Below are positions 59,373-64,000 of a DNA stretch of 64,000 nt, piece by piece. This DNA is from Pseudomonas sp. TH43. Its GTDB lineage: Bacteria; Pseudomonadota; Gammaproteobacteria; Pseudomonadales; Pseudomonadaceae. Within the stretch, counting starts at the first letter, position 1. Each line of letters begins with the position of its first letter. The stretch covers positions 2,340,501 to 2,404,500 of the forward strand of contig NZ_JAEKFI010000004.1 in the NCBI RefSeq assembly GCF_016650635.1, written 5' to 3'. The position numbers were made by a program, and so were the translations under genes. The notes under the pieces were generated by a model that was given only the letters and a program-made list of their open reading frames with translations, made no database searches and was not told the origin of the DNA.

Positions 59373-60068
59373 ATGAATTACTCGGTTTATTTTCACGCGG
59401 GCGTGCTGCTGGTGTTATCCAGCGCCTTGTCGTCGACGATCAAACAGGATGTGCTGGATACGTTGGCATTTGCCCGGCTGGCAGCTGACGAAGATGTGCC
59501 GCAGGGCTTGCAGGATTCACAATGGTTCGACATCTACTCGGGAATCCTGTCTGCCTGTGGCTGGCATTTCTTTGCCGAACAGCACACGGATCTACCCCTG
59601 CGTGGCCCGCAATCGACTGTTTCAGGCGAAGAGGAAGTGGTCGCGTTGGCTGAAACAAACCTGTCATCCGGGCAAGGCCTGTTGATTTCGGCGGCTTTGC
59701 GCAAGCTGGAGTCAGCATCCCGTGACGCGACGCTGTTGCAAAAGCTCAAGCGTCATTGCCTGTCGGGTGATGCCGGGAGCACACGGTTCAGGGCGATGGC
59801 CGGTGTGGTCGAGGAAGGTGGTTTTCTTGGCATGGTTTCGGTGTCATTCGACACGCACGGGACAATCGATCAGTGTTATTTCGAGAGCGGGGCAGCGCGG
59901 CACAAGCCTGTCGGCAACGTCATCAGGCGTGGTTATTCGGCCCGTTTCAACCAAGCTCGATACGACGAGTTCAGAGCCGACACCCGGGAATGGCTGGCAA
60001 CGGAGCTTCACGCACCGTCTATCGAAATCGGTTCGTTGTTCAGCGCAAAGCTCCCGCCTGTCGCGTAG
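59373..60068 (+). CDS. unknown protein, three-member paralogous family (member 3)
   Basis: A 231-residue protein, not recognised. It follows the same pattern as its neighbours: LAFARLAADEDVPQGLQDSQ, WFDIYSGILSACGWHF, AALRKLESASRDATLLQKLK, RFRAMAGVVEEGG and GYSARFNQARYDEFRADTRE. It lacks the basic tail of members 1 and 2. The N-terminus (MNYSVYFHAGVLLVLSSALS) is mildly hydrophobic but not a clear signal peptide. GGAG precedes the ATG. Co-directional with member 2 and convergent with the MarC-like gene. Confidence 0.75.
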   Translation: MNYSVYFHAGVLLVLSSALSSTIKQDVLDTLAFARLAADEDVPQGLQDSQWFDIYSGILSACGWHFFAEQHTDLPLRGPQSTVSGEEEVVALAETNLSSGQGLLISAALRKLESASRDATLLQKLKRHCLSGDAGSTRFRAMAGVVEEGGFLGMVSVSFDTHGTIDQCYFESGAARHKPVGNVIRRGYSARFNQARYDEFRADTREWLATELHAPSIEIGSLFSAKLPPVA

Positions 60069-60091
60069 CGGTACAGATCAGTGCCTGGGCC

Positions 60092-60688
60092 TTATGGCAC
60101 CAGATAGCCTTTGACCCCGGTAAAGATGATCTGCGCGGCCAGCGCACAGACAAACAGGCCCATCAAGCGGCTGACGATCTGCAAGCCTTGATCTCCGAGA
60201 ATTCTCTCGATCCGGTTCGACAGATACAGCACCACACCGACGGTGAAGCTGGCCAGCGTGATGCTCAGGATCGCGGTGAGTTTGTCGTCCCAGTGTGGCT
60301 GGCTCACGCCCATCACCAATAGCGCCCCGATGGTCCCGGGGCCGACCGTGATCGGAATGGTCAGCGGCACGATGGTGACGTCCTGCTGCACGTTATCGGC
60401 CTGTACCGCTGATTTGCCCTGCGCCATGCCCAGCGCCGAGATGAACAGCACGCTGCCGGCGCCGATACGGAACGCGTCAACGGTAATGCCGAAGACATCG
60501 AAAATCACCCGCCCGAAGAGGTACAGCAAGACGCTGGAGACCAGCGTGGCGATCGCCACTTTCCAGGCCAGGCGTCGTTGTTCCTTGCGCGAATAACCGC
60601 GGGTGAGGGTAATGAAACACGACAATACGAAGAACGGGCTGTAGAGCACCAGCATCTTCAGGTAAACGCTGAACAACACGTGGAGCAT
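60092..60688 (-). CDS. MarC-family membrane protein
   Basis: A 198-residue inner-membrane protein with six helices. Family blocks are FGITVDAFRIGAGSVLFISA, VPLTIPITVGPGTIGALLVM and GLQIVSRLMGLFVCALAAQI. The MarC family was once linked to antibiotic resistance, but a role has not been proven. It appears monocistronic, between the unknown family and retS. Confidence 0.92.
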   Translation of the reverse strand: MLHVLFSVYLKMLVLYSPFFVLSCFITLTRGYSRKEQRRLAWKVAIATLVSSVLLYLFGRVIFDVFGITVDAFRIGAGSVLFISALGMAQGKSAVQADNVQQDVTIVPLTIPITVGPGTIGALLVMGVSQPHWDDKLTAILSITLASFTVGVVLYLSNRIERILGDQGLQIVSRLMGLFVCALAAQIIFTGVKGYLVP

Positions 60689-60735
60689 GGTGCTGGCTCA
60701 CTGGCGAGGGTAGTCGTGGGGGAGTCTATCAGGCG

Positions 60736-63588
60736 TTACGACGGTTGGGTGGAGGCGCGGTTGTGCTGATCGCGTTGCGCGACCCAGTGCTCGACCAACT
60801 CACGCAATTGCGACAGCTCGACCGGTTTTGACATATGCCCATCCATCCCGGCCTGGCGTGCGCGTTCCTTGTGTTCGGCGAGGATGTGCGCGGTCAGGGC
60901 GACGATGGGCGTACGCGTGCGCTGGTTGCTGACTTCCCACGCGCGCAACTGCTGGGTCGCGGAGAACCCGTCGAGAATCGGCATTTCGCAGTCCATCAGC
61001 ACCAGATCGTAACGCTGGGCTTTCATTGCTTGCAGGGCTTCTTCGCCGTTGCTGGCGGTGTCCGGCTGCAGGTTGAGCTTGCCGAGCATGCCGCGAATCA
61101 CTTTGGTCGAAATGGTGTTGTCCTCGGCCACCAGAATGCGGAAGTCGCTGGGCACTTTTGCCGCTGTGGCGGCGGTGACCACTTGCGGCTGGAACACCAC
61201 CTGGCCTTTGTTGCGCTGATTGAGCTCATCGGCCAGCGTGGTCTTGAGGGTGTAGCCCGCCACCGGTTTGGCCAGAATGCGTTTGATCCCCGAGTTGCGC
61301 GCGATGATCTTGCTCGGCGCGTTGCTGATGCCAGTGAGCATGATCAGCAGGATGTCGTGGTTCAGGCTCGGGTCTTCCTTGATCTTCGCGGCGAGCTGCA
61401 TGCCGGTCATGCCAGGCATGTTCTGATCAAGCAAGACTACGTCGAAGTAGTCACGCAGATGCGCTTTGGTACGCAGCAGGGCCAGCGCCTCTTTGCCCGA
61501 AGGCACGGCACTGACGTTGAGGCCCCAGGCGCTGCACTGCTGCACCAACACTTTGCGGCAAGTGTCGTTGTCGTCGACCACCAGCACTCGCGCCCCTTGC
61601 AGCGGGCTGTCCAGGTCAGACGTTGGATGCTCCAGGCGATCAGGGTCCAGCGGTAGCGTCAGCCACAAAGTACTGCCCTGATTGGCTCCGCTCTTGATGC
61701 CGAATTCGCCCTGCATCAAACGGATCAACTGACGTGCGATCACCAGACCAAGGTTGCCGCCCAGGCGATTGGCCGAGAGGAAGTGCTTGCTGTGCAGTTC
61801 GGCGTGCATCAGCGCATCGCGCTCTTCCTGTTCCATCGGCGCACCGCTGTCCTGCACGGCAATGCGCAGACGCGGCTGGGCGCTGCGCTCGTCGAGGGCG
61901 ACGACGATCAGCACTTCACCTTCTTCGGTTTTCTTCAGGGCGTTTTCCAGCAGGCTCAACAAGGTCTGACGCAGGCGCGTCGGGTCGCCGCTGATCACGC
62001 GCGGTACTTGTGGCTGAATGAAACTGATCAGCTCGACGTTCTGTTGCTCGGCCTTGGCCCGGTAGATGCTCAGGCAGTCGTCGATCAGGGCGTTGAGGTC
62101 GAACTGCACGTCATCCAGTTCAATCTGCCCGGACTCGAGCTTGGATATGTCGAGGATCTCGTTGATCAGGGTCAGCAATTCGTTGCCGGCGCTGTGGATG
62201 GTCTGCACGTAGTCGCGCTGTTTGACCGACAGCGGCGTACCCAGCAGCAGTTCAGTCATGCCCAGCACGCCGTTCATGGGGGTGCGGATTTCATGGCTGA
62301 TCTTGGCGAGGAACTCAGCTTTGGCGTTGATCTCGGCATTGCTCGCAGCGAGGTCACGGCTGACGCTGAAACGGCTTTCGGTGATGCTGCGCTGGCGCTC
62401 ACCCAAGGCAATGCTCATCAGCAGGCCACTGATGCAGATGAAGGCCATCAGCGCCATGATCAAGCCTTGCGGCGACACCAGTGTCAGCCCCAGCAGCGCC
62501 GGAAGAATGATCAGCGTGCCAATGTTGAACACCACCATGGCCGCGACGAACAGACGCGCCGGGCGATAGCCTTTCTGCCAGTGATAGAACGCGACAAACA
62601 ACATGCTCAGACCGGCGAGTGCCACCAGTGCGTAAGTGATGATGTTCAGCGGCAGGGTATTGACGAACAACAGCAACAGGCTGCACGTGACGATGAACAG
62701 AATATCGCCCAGCAGCAGTTTGTTCAGCGGGTGCGGGCCAAGCGGGGCGAAGAAACGGTAGGCAAACATCAACCCGGCTGGGGCCGTCAGCAGCAGGGCC
62801 AGGTAGGCGCCCGGCGTCTGTATTGCATGCCAGTTCGGCAGCCAGGGGCCGGCGAGGTTGAGCAGCAGCAACAGACTGAGGCCCAGCAGGCCTTCGCACA
62901 CCGCCAGCCACAGGCTGCTGCGCGAGCGTGAATAGGCGTAGCGCACAAGGTTGTGCAACAGCAGCATGCCGAGGCAGCCGAAAAGCAGGCCGAAGACCAG
63001 CGTCTGGTTATGGTTCGCCGCACTCATCAGTGCCGATTGCAGGGTGACGTGCGGGCGCAACTGATGGTCGGAAACCATCCGCAGATAAACATCGAGGGGT
63101 TTGTCGCTTTGCGGCAGCGGCAACATGAAGTCGCTGCTCGGCAATGGCCGTTCTGCCTGGGGCTGGTCGGTGCCGGTGTTGCGCTGTTCGATCAGCTTGT
63201 CGCCGTCGAGCACGTATAGATTGAGCTGTGACAGGTCGGGGGCGAAGATGCGCAGCACTTGTTCGTGCTTGCCGGGTGCCAGTCTGAAACGCAGCCACAA
63301 GGCGCCATCGGGCTCGGCTGCGGTGAGGCGGTCAAGGTCGATGGGGCTGAATTGATTGATGTAGCGGGTGGAGCGGATGTCGCTCAGCTGCAGATTGCCC
63401 TGATCGTCAAGCAATACCGACCAGCCACTGCCTTGCGTGGCCTGGGCCGGGAGCATGCAGAGCAAGGTCAGCAACGTGACGGTGAAGCTTATGGCAATCC
63501 TGAGCCAGCGCACGGCGAAATCCCTTCGTAGGTTGATGCCAGAATATAACGATGCGCGACGGCGGAACAGCCCGGCGAGGGACTGCAT
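60736..63588 (-). CDS. retS: hybrid sensor kinase RetS
   Basis: A 950-residue hybrid histidine kinase. It has a signal-like helix (near residue 30-50), a periplasmic 7TMR-DISMED2 domain (about 50-185), seven membrane helices (about 195-395), HisKA with His432 in ISHEIRTP, an ATPase domain and two receiver domains with Asp721 (LLDQNMPG) and Asp866 (LMDCEMP). These three are each 8 higher than His424, Asp713 and Asp858 of P. aeruginosa RetS as I recall them, and purD is next, as in PAO1. RetS binds GacS and blocks the Gac/Rsm switch to biofilm and secreted factors. The ATPase domain has LLENALKKT and LGGNLGLVIA in place of the usual N and G boxes, in line with weak catalysis. Confidence 0.95.
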   Translation of the reverse strand: MQSLAGLFRRRASLYSGINLRRDFAVRWLRIAISFTVTLLTLLCMLPAQATQGSGWSVLLDDQGNLQLSDIRSTRYINQFSPIDLDRLTAAEPDGALWLRFRLAPGKHEQVLRIFAPDLSQLNLYVLDGDKLIEQRNTGTDQPQAERPLPSSDFMLPLPQSDKPLDVYLRMVSDHQLRPHVTLQSALMSAANHNQTLVFGLLFGCLGMLLLHNLVRYAYSRSRSSLWLAVCEGLLGLSLLLLLNLAGPWLPNWHAIQTPGAYLALLLTAPAGLMFAYRFFAPLGPHPLNKLLLGDILFIVTCSLLLLFVNTLPLNIITYALVALAGLSMLFVAFYHWQKGYRPARLFVAAMVVFNIGTLIILPALLGLTLVSPQGLIMALMAFICISGLLMSIALGERQRSITESRFSVSRDLAASNAEINAKAEFLAKISHEIRTPMNGVLGMTELLLGTPLSVKQRDYVQTIHSAGNELLTLINEILDISKLESGQIELDDVQFDLNALIDDCLSIYRAKAEQQNVELISFIQPQVPRVISGDPTRLRQTLLSLLENALKKTEEGEVLIVVALDERSAQPRLRIAVQDSGAPMEQEERDALMHAELHSKHFLSANRLGGNLGLVIARQLIRLMQGEFGIKSGANQGSTLWLTLPLDPDRLEHPTSDLDSPLQGARVLVVDDNDTCRKVLVQQCSAWGLNVSAVPSGKEALALLRTKAHLRDYFDVVLLDQNMPGMTGMQLAAKIKEDPSLNHDILLIMLTGISNAPSKIIARNSGIKRILAKPVAGYTLKTTLADELNQRNKGQVVFQPQVVTAATAAKVPSDFRILVAEDNTISTKVIRGMLGKLNLQPDTASNGEEALQAMKAQRYDLVLMDCEMPILDGFSATQQLRAWEVSNQRTRTPIVALTAHILAEHKERARQAGMDGHMSKPVELSQLRELVEHWVAQRDQHNRASTQPS

Positions 63589-63612
63589 CCCTCGCCAAAC
63601 TTGATCAATAGC

Positions 63613-64000
63613 TTATTCCTGAGTTTCGCCAAGTTCACGGGCAATGGCGCGGTAGCCAATGTCCTTGCGGTAAAAACAGCCTTCCCAGTCGATGGCCGCT
63701 GCCAGCTTGTACGCTTGCTGCTGAGCTTCGCCCACGCTTGCGCCCATGGCAGTGGCGCAGAGTACGCGACCGCCGGCAGTGACGACCTGACCCTCTTTCA
63801 GCGCGGTGCCGGCGTGGAAGACTTTACCTTCCAGGGCTGCCGCTGCGTCCAGACCGTTGATCGCGTCGCCTTTGGCGTAGTCGCCAGGGTAACCGCCCGC
63901 AGCCAGCACGATGCCGACGCTCGGCCGTGGATCCCACTGCGCTTCGACCTTGTCCAGCGCCTGAGCCAGAGCGGCTTCAACCAACAGCACCAGGCTCGAT
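63613..64000 (-). CDS. purD: phosphoribosylamine-glycine ligase PurD, C-terminal part
   Basis: The last about 128 residues of PurD, open at the right edge; the frame continues from SSLVLLVEAAL at the window end. Visible family blocks are SVGIVLAAGGYPGDYAKGD, FHAGTALKEG and GGRVLCATAMGASV, from the C-domain of the ATP-grasp ligase. PurD makes glycinamide ribonucleotide in purine synthesis. The ATG-like start inside the window (63990) is only a GTG within the gene. retS follows downstream on the same strand. Confidence 0.95.
   Translation of the reverse strand, partial: SSLVLLVEAALAQALDKVEAQWDPRPSVGIVLAAGGYPGDYAKGDAINGLDAAAALEGKVFHAGTALKEGQVVTAGGRVLCATAMGASVGEAQQQAYKLAAAIDWEGCFYRKDIGYRAIARELGETQE

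Noticed and set aside
60835..62931. Long plus-strand open frames opposite retS
   Set aside because: Shadows of the kinase gene; rich in Gln and His and without family features.

Overview
The window looks like a chromosomal segment of a fluorescent-group Pseudomonas. The protein families, the GC-rich coding sequence and the Pseudomonas-type short inverted repeats all point there, and so does gene order: a retS-purD pair, a urtABCDE-ureDABC run and a desT-ureEFG run all recall P. aeruginosa PAO1 (from memory, not checked). Nothing suggests a plasmid or prophage. The only insertion sequence is the right part of an IS256-family element at the left edge.

Layout. (1) 1-1000: IS256 transposase fragment. 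(2) 1.1-6.3 kb, minus strand: an AGE-family epimerase, the urease accessory genes ureE-ureF-ureG-ureJ, the fatty-acid regulator DesT and a small exported repeat protein. (3) 6.7-12.4 kb: AsmA-like protein, ferritin-like protein, lipase, EamA exporter and AraC regulator. (4) 12.5-16.9 kb: a 1465-residue toxin-like protein ending in a Cys-His-Asp module. (5) 17.0-22.7 kb: PsiF, AI-2E transporter, YegD-like Hsp70, CbpA/CbpM co-chaperone pair and a histidine kinase. (6) 23.0-28.1 kb: a second giant toxin-like protein with the same N-terminal two thirds, followed by leucine-rich repeats and a NEL-type ubiquitin-ligase domain. (7) 28.1-38.7 kb, minus strand: the urea operon urtABCDE-ureD-ureA-GNAT-GNAT-ureB-ureC behind a good sigma-54 promoter. 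(8) 38.9-45.5 kb: a metallophore-type uptake system (PepSY protein, TonB receptor, ABC ATPase, binding protein and permease) with a probable Zur box. (9) 45.6-49.3 kb: copper genes (oprC, PCuAC, two DUF2946-type proteins). (10) 49.4-50.1 kb: a RelE/HigB-type toxin-antitoxin pair. (11) 50.1-57.6 kb: aerobic cobalamin genes in divergent blocks, cobL-cbiD-cobK and cobG-cobH-cobI-cobJ. (12) 57.6-60.1 kb: three members of one unrecognised protein family around an AT-rich divergent promoter. (13) 60.1-64 kb: MarC-like protein, RetS and the 3' end of purD.

How they work together. The urea ABC importer brings urea to a cytoplasmic nickel urease whose accessory proteins lie about 23 kb away. The two giant proteins and several unrelated genes sit between these halves. 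The sigma-54 promoter with upstream NtrC-like half-sites would put urea use under nitrogen control. The metal genes (probable Zn import, Cu uptake and handling, cobalt in corrin synthesis) form a second theme. The accessory layer is the two modular effector-like proteins, the three-gene unknown family and the exported repeat protein. At least five families of short palindromic repeats sit at operon edges and even inside the urea operon.
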